Source: Agromyces italicus DSM 16388 (GTDB lineage Bacteria; Actinomycetota; Actinomycetes; Actinomycetales; Microbacteriaceae). From it: 64,000 bases of DNA. Below, piece after piece: positions 36,221-44,882 of this stretch. The number at the start of each line of letters is the position of its first letter. Position 1 is the stretch's first letter. The DNA lies in assembly GCF_000421545.1 (NCBI RefSeq), contig NZ_ATXF01000006.1, positions 1 through 64,000 of the forward strand, given 5' to 3'. Made by a program: the position numbers and the translations under genes. The notes beneath the pieces are model-generated. The model did no database searches, was not told the origin of the DNA, and was given only the letters and a program-made list of their open reading frames with translations.

Positions 36221-37672
36221 GTGGGCACCACCGTCTTCGAACGACGCATCCCCCAGCCCTCCGTCATCGAGCACGCGCTCGGTGGCACCTCGCACTCGAC
36301 CTTCTGGATCGACGACCTTCCCGAGGCGCTGAAGCCCTCACGGCCGAAGCTCGGCGGCACCGTGGTCGCCGACCTCGTCGTCGTCGGCGGCGGCTACACC
36401 GGCCTCTGGACGGCGCTGCTCGCCAAGGAGCGCAACCCCGACGCGCACATCGTGCTGGTCGAGGCGAAGCGGGTCGGCTGGGCGGCCTCCGGCCGCAACG
36501 GCGGCTTCTGCGAGGCGAGCCTCACGCACGGCGACGAGAACGGCAAGGCCCGCTGGCCGAAGGAGATGGACGTTCTCCACCGCCTCGGCATGGAGAACCT
36601 CGACGCCATCGAGGCGAGCGAGGCGAAGTTCGGCATGGACTTCCACTTCGAGCGCACCGGGCAACTCGCTCCCGCCGTCGAGGAGCACCAGGTCGAATGG
36701 CTGAGGGACTGGGCCGACGAGGCGGCGTCGAATGGCGAGGCCGAGGACATCGTGTTCCTCGACGAGGCCGCGGTCCAGGCATCCGTGAACTCGCCGACCT
36801 ACCTCGCCGGCGTCTGGGAGAAGCGCACCAACGGCATGCTGCACCCGGCTCGCCTCGCCGCCGAGCTCGCCCGCGTGGTCGAGGAGCGCGGCGTCGAGAT
36901 CTTCGAACACTCCCCCGTGCGCCGCCTCGAGACGCCGGGCTCGACGGGTGCCGTCAGCGTCGTCACCGACGGAGGCCGCGTCGACGCGAAGCACGCCGTG
37001 CTCGCGACGAACGTGTTCCCGTCGCTCCTCAAGCGCAACCGGCTGATGACCGTGCCCGTATACGACTACGTGCTGATGACCGAGCCGCTGTCGGCCGAGC
37101 AGCTCGCCTCGATCGGGTGGAACGACCGCCAGGGCATCGGCGACATGGCCAACCAGTTCCACTACTACCGCCTCTCGAAGGACAACCGCATCCTCTTCGG
37201 CGGCTACGACGCCATCTACAACTACGGGCGCAAGGTGCGCGAATCGTACGAGAACCGGCCCGAGAGCTGGCAGCGGCTCGGGAGCCACTTCTTCACGACG
37301 TTCCCGCAGCTCGAAGGGTTGAGGTTCAGCCACCAGTGGGCGGGCGCGATCGACACGAGCACCCAGTTCACCGCGTTCTTCGGCACGGCCCGCGACCACC
37401 GCGTCGCGTACGCCGCCGGGTTCACCGGCCTCGGTGTGGGGTCGACCCGCTTCGCCGCCGAGACGATGCTCGACCTGCTCGAACGCCGCGAGAACGAACG
37501 CACCACCCTCGAGATGGTGCGCAAGCGCCCCTTGCCCTTCCCGCCCGAGCCGGCCGCCGCGATCGGCATCAACGCGACCCGCTGGTCGCTCGACCGCGCC
37601 GACCACAACCGGGGCAAGCGCAACGTGCTGCTGAAGACGCTCGACGCGCTCGGCCTCGGGTTCGACTCATGA
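36221..37672 (+). CDS. FAD-dependent amine oxidoreductase (PuuB/DadA-type)
   Basis: The product has 483 residues from GTG 36221 (CGGAG upstream; a GTG nine bases earlier is possible). The FAD site VVVGGGYTGLWTALLA (about 52-67) belongs to the DAO fold, followed by GWAASGRNGGFCEASL, the flavin-near motif of gamma-glutamylputrescine oxidase-like proteins. VYDYVLMTEPLSAEQL, QFHYYRLSKDNRILFGGYDA and a C-terminal TGLGVGSTRFAAETMLDLL complete the family. It probably oxidises a primary or secondary amine (glutamylated polyamine or amino acid) to an aldehyde or imine with H2O2. It is coupled to a cupin (ATGA) and an aldehyde dehydrogenase that could take the product onward. Confidence 0.88.
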   Translation: MGTTVFERRIPQPSVIEHALGGTSHSTFWIDDLPEALKPSRPKLGGTVVADLVVVGGGYTGLWTALLAKERNPDAHIVLVEAKRVGWAASGRNGGFCEASLTHGDENGKARWPKEMDVLHRLGMENLDAIEASEAKFGMDFHFERTGQLAPAVEEHQVEWLRDWADEAASNGEAEDIVFLDEAAVQASVNSPTYLAGVWEKRTNGMLHPARLAAELARVVEERGVEIFEHSPVRRLETPGSTGAVSVVTDGGRVDAKHAVLATNVFPSLLKRNRLMTVPVYDYVLMTEPLSAEQLASIGWNDRQGIGDMANQFHYYRLSKDNRILFGGYDAIYNYGRKVRESYENRPESWQRLGSHFFTTFPQLEGLRFSHQWAGAIDTSTQFTAFFGTARDHRVAYAAGFTGLGVGSTRFAAETMLDLLERRENERTTLEMVRKRPLPFPPEPAAAIGINATRWSLDRADHNRGKRNVLLKTLDALGLGFDS

Positions 37673-38067
37673 GCGGCGAAGAGGGCCACGGCGCCGAGGC
37701 CGCGCTGCGTCTCATCGCCGGCGCACCGACGGATGCCACGGCGCTGGCCCTCGAACACGAGCCCGTGCCGGACGATCAGGTCGTCGCAGGCAGCCCGACG
37801 ACGGCCTATCTCGCGCTCGACCAGTCGGGCGCGGGTGAGATCGGCGTCTGGGAGATGACGGTCGGCGCGATGCGCGACGTCGAGGTCGACGAGGTCTTCG
37901 TCGTGCTCGCGGGCGCCGCGACGGTCGAGTTCGAGCACATGCCCTCGACCGGCCGGCCCGGCGACCCCATCGTGCTCGCGCCGGGCTCGGTGGTGCGGCT
38001 CGAAGCGGGCATGAAGACGATCTGGACGGTCCGCGAACCGCTCCGCAAGGTATTCATCGAGCGCTGA
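37669..38067 (+). CDS. Cupin-domain protein
   Basis: The 132-residue product starts at ATG 37669, overlapping the oxidoreductase stop by ATGA. A short double-stranded beta-helix is shown by GEIGVWEMTVGAMRDVEVDEVFVVLAGAATVEFEH and PIVLAPGSVVRLEAGMKTIWTV (read in parts). The usual His-rich metal motif is reduced (VDEVF instead of HxHxxE), so it is probably not a classic metal-dependent dioxygenase. Such DUF861-like cupins regularly occur with PuuB-type oxidases and semialdehyde dehydrogenases; their job is unknown, perhaps binding an intermediate. Confidence 0.85.
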   Translation: MSGEEGHGAEAALRLIAGAPTDATALALEHEPVPDDQVVAGSPTTAYLALDQSGAGEIGVWEMTVGAMRDVEVDEVFVVLAGAATVEFEHMPSTGRPGDPIVLAPGSVVRLEAGMKTIWTVREPLRKVFIER

Positions 38068-38100
38068 GGCGCTCCGCGAAGAACGAAGAAGAGGAACATC

Positions 38101-39477
38101 ATGGCGAAGTACCGGGTGCAGAACCCCGCGACCGGCGAGATCGTCGAGACCTTCGAGTCGGCGACCGACGCAGACATCGAGGCGACCCTCGCCGCCGGCG
38201 ACGGCGCGTACCGCGAGTGGCGCGAGCGCGGCGTTCAGGAGCGCGCCGCCGCGGTCAAGCGGGTGGCCGAGATCTTCGAGGAGCGCAAGGACGAGCTCGC
38301 GCGGCTCATCGCCGTCGAGATGGGCAAGTCGATCGCCGAGTCGCTCGACGAGGTCGAGTTCGCCCGCTCGATCATCGAGTACTACGCGGTGCACGGACCG
38401 AGCCTGATCACCGATCGCGAGATCCCGTCGACGATCCCGGGCAAGGCGACCATCGAGCAACTGCCCGTGGGCGCCCTCCTCGGCGTCATGCCGTGGAACT
38501 TCCCGTACTACCAGGTGGCCCGCTTCGCGGCGCCGAACCTCGTGCTCGGCAACACGATCATCCTGAAGCACGCCGACATCTGCGCCCGCTCGGCCCTCAC
38601 GATCCAGGAGATCATGGAGGAGGCCGGGGTTCCCGTCGGGGGTTACCAGAACGTGTTCGCCTCGCACGAGCAGATCGCGACCATGATCGCCGACCCCCGG
38701 GTGCAGGGCGTCTCCCTCACGGGATCCGAGCGAGCGGGCGCCATCATCGGCGAGCAGGCCGGCCGGCACCTGAAGAAGTGCGTGCTCGAGCTCGGCGGCA
38801 TCGACCCGATGGTCGTGCTCGACTCCGACGATGTCGCGGGTGTCGCGAAGGCGGCGTGGGACTTCCGCGTCTACAACGGCGGCCAAGTGTGCAACTCGAA
38901 CAAGCGCCTGATCGTGATGGACGACATCTACGACGAGTTCGTCGCCGAGCTGACGAAGCTCGCCACCGGCCTCGAGCCAGGCGACCAGCTCGACCTCGGC
39001 GACGGCCAGTACGCACCCATGTCGTCGCGCGCCGCCGCCGAGACGGTGGACGCCCAAGTGCAGAAGGCGGTCGCCGAGGGCGCGACCCTCGAAGCGGGCG
39101 GCGTGCTCTCCGACGGCCCCGGCGCGTACTATTCGCCGGCGGTGCTGACCGGGGTGCCCCGAGACTCCGAATCGTACGGCGAAGAGATGTTCGGCCCGGT
39201 CGCGACCGTGTTCCGTGTGCACAGCGACGAGGAGGCGCTCGAGCTCGCCAACGACTGCGCACTGGGTCTCGGCGGTTCGGTGTTCTCGACCGACGAGGCT
39301 CGCGCCGCGCGCGTCGCCTCGCGTCTCGAGGTCGGCATGACGCACGTCAACACGATCGCCGCCGAGGCCGCAGAGCTGCCGTTCGGCGGCGTGAAGCGCT
39401 CGGGCTTCGGGCGCGAGATGGGTCCGGTCGGCATCGGCGAATTCGCGAACCGCCGCCTCCGCTTCGTCGCGAAGTAG
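38101..39477 (+). CDS. NAD(P)-dependent succinate-semialdehyde dehydrogenase-like ALDH
   Basis: The product is 458 residues from ATG 38101 with AAGAGGAA upstream. ALDH landmarks are MPWNFPYYQVARFAAPNL, SLTGSERAGAIIGEQAG, the catalytic Glu in LELGG and the catalytic Cys (about 264) in GGQVCNSNKR; the end is MGPVGIGEFANRRL. The MxxYxVxNPATGEIVETF start is typical of GabD-like enzymes acting on succinate semialdehyde or related omega-oxo acids. Being last of the PuuB-like operon, it likely oxidises the aldehyde derived from the amine. A close paralogue starts at 63257. Confidence 0.9.
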   Translation: MAKYRVQNPATGEIVETFESATDADIEATLAAGDGAYREWRERGVQERAAAVKRVAEIFEERKDELARLIAVEMGKSIAESLDEVEFARSIIEYYAVHGPSLITDREIPSTIPGKATIEQLPVGALLGVMPWNFPYYQVARFAAPNLVLGNTIILKHADICARSALTIQEIMEEAGVPVGGYQNVFASHEQIATMIADPRVQGVSLTGSERAGAIIGEQAGRHLKKCVLELGGIDPMVVLDSDDVAGVAKAAWDFRVYNGGQVCNSNKRLIVMDDIYDEFVAELTKLATGLEPGDQLDLGDGQYAPMSSRAAAETVDAQVQKAVAEGATLEAGGVLSDGPGAYYSPAVLTGVPRDSESYGEEMFGPVATVFRVHSDEEALELANDCALGLGGSVFSTDEARAARVASRLEVGMTHVNTIAAEAAELPFGGVKRSGFGREMGPVGIGEFANRRLRFVAK

Positions 39478-39896
39478 CCGACGCGGCCCGGCGCTCCCCT
39501 CCACGCCACGATTTCGGAGATCGCCACGCTTTCGGATGTCTCACACGGATCGGTCCGAAGCTGTGGCGATCCCCGAACTCCTGGCGGTGCTCAGGCGGCG
39601 GTTGCGTCGCTCGATCAGGCGCAGAACGCCTTGGGCACGCCCGCGACCCACTGCGGCCGACGAGCATGACGACATCGCCCGCAACCGAGTGATCGGGCGG
39701 CGGAGCCGCGTCGTGTCAACGTAGCCGCCGGGCCAGCGCGAACGAGCGCGGGCCGCGTATCCCTTGGAGTACGGCGGGCATCGCCGGCGCCCCGGAACCC
39801 GCCGCGACCTCGGAGATCGCCACAACTTCGGATCGAATGCCCCGATCGGCCCCGATCTGGTGCAGAGTTCCGAAGCTGCGGCGCACGGGGCGCGGG
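39478..39896. other. 419-bp intergenic region with two related inverted repeats, no gene seen
   Basis: Two copies of a related element lie at 39516-39577 and 39811-39888. Both begin CGGAGATCGCCAC, then TTCGGAT, and close with TCCGAAGCTG(T/C)GGCG, forming imperfect inverted repeats. The roughly 230 bases between them hold no convincing reading frame: codon use is poor and no known domain is seen. The region separates two converging transcription units (ALDH and HxlR genes). Confidence 0.7.
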
Positions 39897-40619
39897 TCAA
39901 GCGACCGCCGTGGCAGGCATGACCGGTGCGGGGCCACCCGCGTCGATGCGGAACGTGGCGCAGAACCGGGCCAGCAACTCGCTGTCGCCGGCGAACGACG
40001 ATGGCACGGATGCCTCGCCCGCGAGCAGCGCGCGCAGCCGCCCCGGTGCCAGCTCGAGCTCGAGCACCGACTGGGGCACGGGCTCGAGCGCCGACCGGCG
40101 CGGCTGGGGCAGCGCGCCTGGGCCGACCGGGGCGACGTCGAGCGTCGGGCCGATGACGATCGCCGACACCGAGACGGGTGCCGCCTCGTCGGCCACGTGC
40201 AGCACGTACTCGGTGGGCGGCAGCGACGCCGCGGCATCCGGCCGGAACGCCGCCCGCAGCGCGAAGGCGATGGAGTCGGCGCTCATCGTCTCACCGTCGC
40301 CGGGTTCGCCGAGCAGCGACCACCCCCAGCGCTCGAGGGCGACGACGACGGGCTCGAGGCCTCGGCCGAGCTCGGTGAGCTCGTAGCCGCCGCGCACGCT
40401 CGGCACGCGCCGCAGGACGCCCGCCTCCTGCAGCTCCTTCAGCCGGTCGCTGAGGATGTTCGTGGGGATGCGCGGCAGCCCCGCCTTCAGATCGCCGTAG
40501 CGGCGCGCGCCGACGAGCAGGTCGCGGACGATGAGCAGCGCCCATCGATCCCCGACCCGCTCGAGCGCGCGGGCGGCTCCGCCGTACTGGCCGAAGCCGC
40601 GCGCGCCACGCGTCGCCAC
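39897..40619 (-). CDS. HxlR-family regulator with C-terminal SCP2-like domain
   Basis: The product has 240 residues from GTG 40619, 4 bases after the VOC gene stop. The N-terminal about 100 residues are a winged helix (ARALERVGDRWALLIVRDLLVGARRYGDLKAGLPRIPTNILSDRLKELQEAGVLRR, read in parts). The C-terminal half is a sterol-carrier-like beta/alpha domain (YVLHVADEAAPVSVSAIV, LELAPGRLRALLAG). The N-terminal redox Cys of short HxlR proteins is absent, so a ligand in the C-terminal domain is a more likely signal. It is probably autoregulated through the palindrome upstream of the VOC gene. Confidence 0.9.
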   Translation of the reverse strand: MATRGARGFGQYGGAARALERVGDRWALLIVRDLLVGARRYGDLKAGLPRIPTNILSDRLKELQEAGVLRRVPSVRGGYELTELGRGLEPVVVALERWGWSLLGEPGDGETMSADSIAFALRAAFRPDAAASLPPTEYVLHVADEAAPVSVSAIVIGPTLDVAPVGPGALPQPRRSALEPVPQSVLELELAPGRLRALLAGEASVPSSFAGDSELLARFCATFRIDAGGPAPVMPATAVA

Positions 40620-40623
40620 TCGG

Positions 40624-41085
40624 TCAGACCGTCGCCGACGGCGCCTGCTGGCCCTGGTCGGCCAGGTAGGCGTCGGGGCCCTGCTCGACGGCCGCCTGCT
40701 CCATGTACAGGAACCCGAGGATGTTGCCGTCGGGGTCTTCGAGGTCGCGCGAGTACATGAAGCCGTAGTCCTGCGCGTCGCGCGGCTCGGTGCCGCCGGC
40801 GGCGAGCCCCTTGGCGAGCACCGCGTCGACCTCGTCGCGCGAGTCGCGGGTGAACGAGATGCTGGTCTGCGCGTGCGTCTTCGGGTCGATGATCTGCTTG
40901 TCGGTGAAGGTGCCGAGGTACTCGCGGGTGAGCACCATGAAATAGATGTTCTCGTCGAGCACCACGCAGGCGGCGTTCTCATCGGTGAAGAGTGGGTTGA
41001 TGGTGAACCCGAGGGCCTCGTAGAACGCCTTGGCGCGGTCGAGGTCGCTGGTGGGCAGGTTCACGAAGATGCTGGTCGTGGTCAT
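40624..41085 (-). CDS. VOC-family (glyoxalase/bleomycin-resistance-like) protein
   Basis: The product has 153 residues from ATG 41085 with GGAGG 5-6 nt upstream; longer in-frame sequence overlaps the operator and is not used. Two beta-alpha-beta-beta-beta units are seen: IFVNLPTSDLDRAKAFYEALGF, NAACVVLDENIYFMVLT, then DEVDAVLAKGLAAGG and DPDGNILGFLYME. The family includes metal-dependent lyases and resistance proteins; substrate is unknown. It is the first gene of a two-gene unit with its HxlR regulator. Confidence 0.9.
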   Translation of the reverse strand: MTTTSIFVNLPTSDLDRAKAFYEALGFTINPLFTDENAACVVLDENIYFMVLTREYLGTFTDKQIIDPKTHAQTSISFTRDSRDEVDAVLAKGLAAGGTEPRDAQDYGFMYSRDLEDPDGNILGFLYMEQAAVEQGPDAYLADQGQQAPSATV

Positions 41086-41133
41086 GATCGCCTCCGGATC
41101 GTCAGTGGTCGAGCGGATGCTTCGCACCCCAGC

Positions 41134-41166
41134 TTGCTCTTTGCAAGTGCACTTGTCAATAGCAAG
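41134..41166. promoter_or_regulatory. Nested palindromic operator upstream of VOC-HxlR operon
   Basis: CAAGTGCACTTG (41144-41155) is a perfect 12-bp palindrome, framed by CTTGCT on the left (from about 41134) and AGCAAG on the right (to about 41166). The site lies in an AT-rich island 50-80 bp before the VOC start and is the likely binding site of the co-encoded HxlR protein. Confidence 0.6.
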
Positions 41167-41445
41167 TGACCAGTTTTTGCTGTCCCAGCGCACCGCACCC
41201 CGGGCCCTCTCCCGGCCCTCTCCCGAGCCCTCTCCCGAGCCCTCGCTCCGCCCCGGGTTTACAGGACATTCGCGCGTGGACAGGACGTTTGCCGGGCGGG
41301 TCGTCCTGTAAACGCGTCGATGTCCTGTAAAGGGCGGGCGGGGACGGGCGGGCGCGGCGCGGGCGGGCGGGCGGGCGCGGGCGGGCGGGGCGGGGAGGGC
41401 GCGCGGGGCGGGGAGGGCGGGCGGGGCGCGGGCGGGGCGGGCGGG
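41167..41445. other. Gene-free spacer with tandem CCCTCTCCCGAG units and a G-rich tract
   Basis: Together with the operator this makes a gap of 360 bases without a gene (41086-41445). Three copies of about 12 bp based on CCCTCTCCCGAG lie at 41204-41238. The CAGGAC inverted repeat follows (separate entry). Then about 110 bases (41332-41445) consist almost only of G and C on the plus strand, with many GGGCGGG and GGGGAGGG runs. On the minus strand this C-rich stretch lies directly after the PucR stop codon. G-quadruplex formation is possible. Confidence 0.75.
41258..41331. repeat. Nested inverted repeat with ACAGGAC words
   Basis: Outer arms TTTACAGGACAT (41258-41269) and ATGTCCTGTAAA (41320-41331) are perfect over 12 bp. 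Inner arms ACAGGACG (41280-41287) and CGTCCTGT (41302-41309) are perfect over 8 bp. The outer arm words recur in the repeat between aceA and aceB. Confidence 0.85.
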
Positions 41446-43110
41446 CTACCGCACCGCGCTCCGCCGCACGAGCAGCGCGAGGTGCAGCGCCGTGAGCGTC
41501 TCGCCGTCGTCGAGGTCGACGCCGAGGAGTTGCCCGATGAGCGTCAGCCGCTGGTAGAACACCGACCTCGACAGATGCGAGGCCCCCGCCGCGGCGGTGC
41601 GGTTGCCGGGATGCGCGAGCGTCGCACCGAGCACGTCGAGCAGGTCGCCGCCGCGGGCGAGGTCGTACTCGATGAGCGGCGCGAGCATCTGCTCGCTGTG
41701 CCGCAGAAGCCGGTGGTCGTCGCGCAGCGAGGTCACGAGTCTGATCAACGGGCGGTCTTCGGCCCGACGGATCGCAAGGCCGCGCTGCGACCGGGCACCG
41801 GGCACGCGTGCCAGGTCGATCGCCTCCTGCACCGACCCGAGCAGCCCGTCGAGCTCCGAGGCGGCCTGCCCGATCGAGAGCACCAGGTGATCGGTGGATG
41901 CCTCGGCGTCGACCACCGCACGGGCGAACTCGCGCGCCCTCGCATCGGCGAACTGCGCGCCGATCGGCAGCGACAGCAGCACGATGCTCGCGTGGGTCTG
42001 GCGCGGCCAGCCCGGGGCCGCGGCGGCGAGAGCGCGGCCGCCGAACTGCTGCGCCGCGGCATCCGCTCGCGATGCCGTGACCGGCACGCCCGTGACGACG
42101 AGCCCGTGCAGCGTCGCCCCCTCGACGGGCAGACCGGCGGCGGTGAGTCGCGCCGCCGCCGCGGGCAGTCCGGCGAAACGCCCTTCGAGCAGTCCGTCGA
42201 CGAGTCGCTGCCGCCCCGCGCGCATCCACTCGTCGCCGTCGTCGGCGAGACGGCCGAGCGCGAGGGCGATCGCACCCTGTTCGATGACGCCGGTACGGCC
42301 CGCCGGGTGGGCCGGCCCGGGCAGTGCGATGAGGTTGCCCCACCGGATTCCCCTGGCCTCGACCGGCACGATCAGCCAGTCCCCGCGGTTGCGGTGCGCG
42401 TGGCGGGAGCGCTGTTCCCAGTTCGCGAACAACTCCTGCTCGATGCCGGCGGGCACCTCGGCGGCGACCACTTCGTAGGCGAGGTTCTCGAGCACGACCG
42501 GCGCCCCGAGCGTCTGTGCGAGCTGCGCGACGAGGTAGTCGACGGGCGAGCCGCGAAGGCTCAACGCGGTGAAGCGCTCGCGCACCTCGTCGCGGGCGCG
42601 CAGGGCGGCCGTCTGTTCGGAGATGATCCGGCTGTGCACGGCTTCGGTCAGCGCGACGAACTTCACCTCGCGGTGCAGCGCGATGAGTGCCAGCCCGCGC
42701 TCGCGCGCCGCCCCTTCGACGACGGCCGGAACGTAGCGGTAGTGCGCGCCGAGTTCGAGCACGAGACCCGAAAGGCCCGCGTCGACGAGGCCCGCGATGA
42801 AGTCGCGGAGCTCGCCGGGATCGGTCGGCCAGCCCGAGCCGGTCGACAGGAGCAATTCGCCGCCGTCGAGCAGTCGGGCGACGCCTGCACTGTCGGAGAC
42901 GTGCACCCAGCGAACCCGGGCGTCGAGCGCCCCCTCGCCGGAGAGCACCTCGGGCACCCCGGCCGCGATGGCCGGCAGCGCCAGGATCTCGCGCACGGTC
43001 GGCAGCGCTGCACCGTCGTCGGCCGCGCCCCCGCCCGCACTCGCCTGCGCGCCGTTCGGAACGGCCGGACGATCCGTTCGGATCGACTCATCTTCGCGAC
43101 GATCTGGCAC
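41446..43110 (-). CDS. PucR-family transcriptional regulator
   Basis: The 554-residue product is taken from GTG 43110; an ATG at 43170 would add 20 residues from an AT-richer, promoter-like stretch. The N-terminal PucR domain (LPTVREILALPAIAAGVPEVLSGE, VRWVHVSD, GGELLLSTG) is followed by a GGDEF-like/CdaR-type middle. The C-terminal HTH_30 domain (EYDLARGGDLLDVLGATLAHPGNRTAAAGASHLSRSVFYQRLTLIGQLLGVDLDDGE, read in parts) binds DNA. PucR-type regulators control purine, GABA and polyamine catabolism. It is divergent from the semialdehyde dehydrogenase and aminotransferase genes, very likely its targets. Confidence 0.9.
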   Translation of the reverse strand: MPDRREDESIRTDRPAVPNGAQASAGGGAADDGAALPTVREILALPAIAAGVPEVLSGEGALDARVRWVHVSDSAGVARLLDGGELLLSTGSGWPTDPGELRDFIAGLVDAGLSGLVLELGAHYRYVPAVVEGAARERGLALIALHREVKFVALTEAVHSRIISEQTAALRARDEVRERFTALSLRGSPVDYLVAQLAQTLGAPVVLENLAYEVVAAEVPAGIEQELFANWEQRSRHAHRNRGDWLIVPVEARGIRWGNLIALPGPAHPAGRTGVIEQGAIALALGRLADDGDEWMRAGRQRLVDGLLEGRFAGLPAAAARLTAAGLPVEGATLHGLVVTGVPVTASRADAAAQQFGGRALAAAAPGWPRQTHASIVLLSLPIGAQFADARAREFARAVVDAEASTDHLVLSIGQAASELDGLLGSVQEAIDLARVPGARSQRGLAIRRAEDRPLIRLVTSLRDDHRLLRHSEQMLAPLIEYDLARGGDLLDVLGATLAHPGNRTAAAGASHLSRSVFYQRLTLIGQLLGVDLDDGETLTALHLALLVRRSAVR

Positions 43111-43210
43111 AGCTTCGCTCTCTTCGCCTCTGCAACACTGGGAATCAAAGCCTAGTCGAGCGTCGGGCATTCTGTCTGAACGCCCACCCGCACCGCCCGG
43201 AAGGACCGCA

Positions 43211-44791
43211 ATGAGTATCACCGAGACCGCGACATCGCCCACTTCGAACACCGAAGTGGCGGCGATCGGACACTGGATCGACGGCGCGCTGCGCTCGTCC
43301 GCCTCGGGCCGCACCGCCCCGGTCTTCAACCCCGCCACAGGTGCGGTGCGGGCCGAGGTCGCCCTCGCCGACCAGGCCGAGATCGACGCGGCGATCACGT
43401 CGGCGCAGGCGGGCTTCGAGGTGTGGAGCGGCTACTCGATCGCGAAGCGCCAGACCGTGATGTTCGCGTTCCGCGAGCTGCTGAACTCGCGCAAGGGCGA
43501 GCTCGCCGCCATCATCACCGCCGAGCACGGCAAGGTGCTCTCCGACGCGATGGGCGAGATCCTCCGCGGCCAGGAGGTCGTCGAACTCGCCACCGGGTTC
43601 CCGCACCTGATCAAGGGAGCCTTCTCCGAGAACGCCTCGTCGGGCATCGACGTCTACTCGCTGAAGCAGCCCCTCGGCGTCGTCGGCATCATCAGCCCGT
43701 TCAACTTCCCCGCGATGGTGCCGATGTGGTTCTTCCCCATCGCGATCGCCGCCGGCAACGCCGTCGTCCTGAAGCCGAGCGAGAAGGACCCGTCGGCGGC
43801 CCTCTGGATGGCGGAGCTCTGGAAGGAGGCCGGCCTCCCCGACGGTGTCTTCACCGTGCTCCAGGGCGACAAGCTCGCCGTCGACGGCCTGCTCGCCTCG
43901 CCCCTCGTGCAGTCGATCTCGTTCGTCGGCTCGACGCCCATCGCCCAGTACATCTACGAGACCGCGTCGAAGCACGGCAAGCGCGTGCAGGCGCTCGGCG
44001 GCGCGAAGAACCACATGCTCGTGCTCCCCGACGCCGACCTCGACCTCGTCGCAGACCAGGCCGTGAACGCCGGCTACGGCGCGGCGGGCGAACGTTGCAT
44101 GGCGATCTCGGTCGTGCTCGCCGTCGAGCCCGTCGCCGACGAGCTGATCGCCAAGATCACCGAGCGCATCGCCGCGCTGAAGATCGGCGACGGTGCGGGC
44201 GTCGATGTCGGTGACGGCAAGCTCAGTGAGCCCGACATGGGCCCGCTGATCACCGGGGCGCACCGCGACAAGGTCGCCTCGTACGTCGACATCGCCGAGG
44301 CCGACGGCGCGAAGATCGTCGTCGACGGCCGCGACTTCACCGTCGACGGCCACGACGGCGGCTTCTTCTTCGGACCGACCCTGATCGACGACGTGCCGAC
44401 CACCTCGCGGGCGTACACCGAGGAGATCTTCGGCCCCGTGCTGTCGATCGTGCGCGTGGCGTCGTACGACGAGGGCCTCGACCTCATCAACTCGGGTCAG
44501 TTCGGCAACGGCACCGCGATCTTCACGAACGACGGCGGCGCGGCCCGCCGCTTCCAGCACGAGGTGCAGGTCGGAATGATCGGCATCAACGTGCCGATCC
44601 CCGTGCCGGTCGCCTACCACTCCTTCGGTGGCTGGAAGCAGTCGCTCTTCGGCGATGCGAAGGCGTACGGCACCCACGGCTTCGACTTCTTCACCCGCGA
44701 GAAGGCCATCACGAGCCGCTGGCTCGACCTGGCCACCCGCGGCGACCGAGCGCACACCGGCATCAACCTGGGCTTCCCCCAGAATCACTGA
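43211..44791 (+). CDS. mmsA: Methylmalonate-semialdehyde dehydrogenase (CoA-acylating)
   Basis: The product has 526 residues from ATG 43211 (GGAAGGACC upstream). It would convert malonate or methylmalonate semialdehyde, CoA and NAD to acetyl- or propionyl-CoA and CO2. MSDH-specific marks are FNFPAMVPMWFFPIAIAAGN, QALGGAKNHMLVLPDADLDL and the catalytic AGERCMA (Cys about 296); the general-base Glu of ordinary ALDHs is replaced by Gly-Ala, as in IolA/MmsA. The C-terminus (SFGGWKQSLFGDAKAYGTHGFDFFTREK) is typical. Paired with an aminotransferase, it fits beta-alanine or omega-amino acid breakdown rather than valine or inositol. Confidence 0.93.
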   Translation: MSITETATSPTSNTEVAAIGHWIDGALRSSASGRTAPVFNPATGAVRAEVALADQAEIDAAITSAQAGFEVWSGYSIAKRQTVMFAFRELLNSRKGELAAIITAEHGKVLSDAMGEILRGQEVVELATGFPHLIKGAFSENASSGIDVYSLKQPLGVVGIISPFNFPAMVPMWFFPIAIAAGNAVVLKPSEKDPSAALWMAELWKEAGLPDGVFTVLQGDKLAVDGLLASPLVQSISFVGSTPIAQYIYETASKHGKRVQALGGAKNHMLVLPDADLDLVADQAVNAGYGAAGERCMAISVVLAVEPVADELIAKITERIAALKIGDGAGVDVGDGKLSEPDMGPLITGAHRDKVASYVDIAEADGAKIVVDGRDFTVDGHDGGFFFGPTLIDDVPTTSRAYTEEIFGPVLSIVRVASYDEGLDLINSGQFGNGTAIFTNDGGAARRFQHEVQVGMIGINVPIPVPVAYHSFGGWKQSLFGDAKAYGTHGFDFFTREKAITSRWLDLATRGDRAHTGINLGFPQNH

Positions 44792-44882
44792 CCCGACCGA
44801 TCGAGATGACACCGGCTGTCGGGTTCGGTCCGCCGAGCCCTACAGGAAGTGCCATCTGGATTCAGCTGCGAGGAGCAGAGAC

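Noticed and set aside
39541..39900. Possible 119-codon gene on the minus strand in the repeat-rich spacer
   Set aside because: Most of it is made of the two inverted repeats; codon use and residue composition are not gene-like and no start signal is visible.
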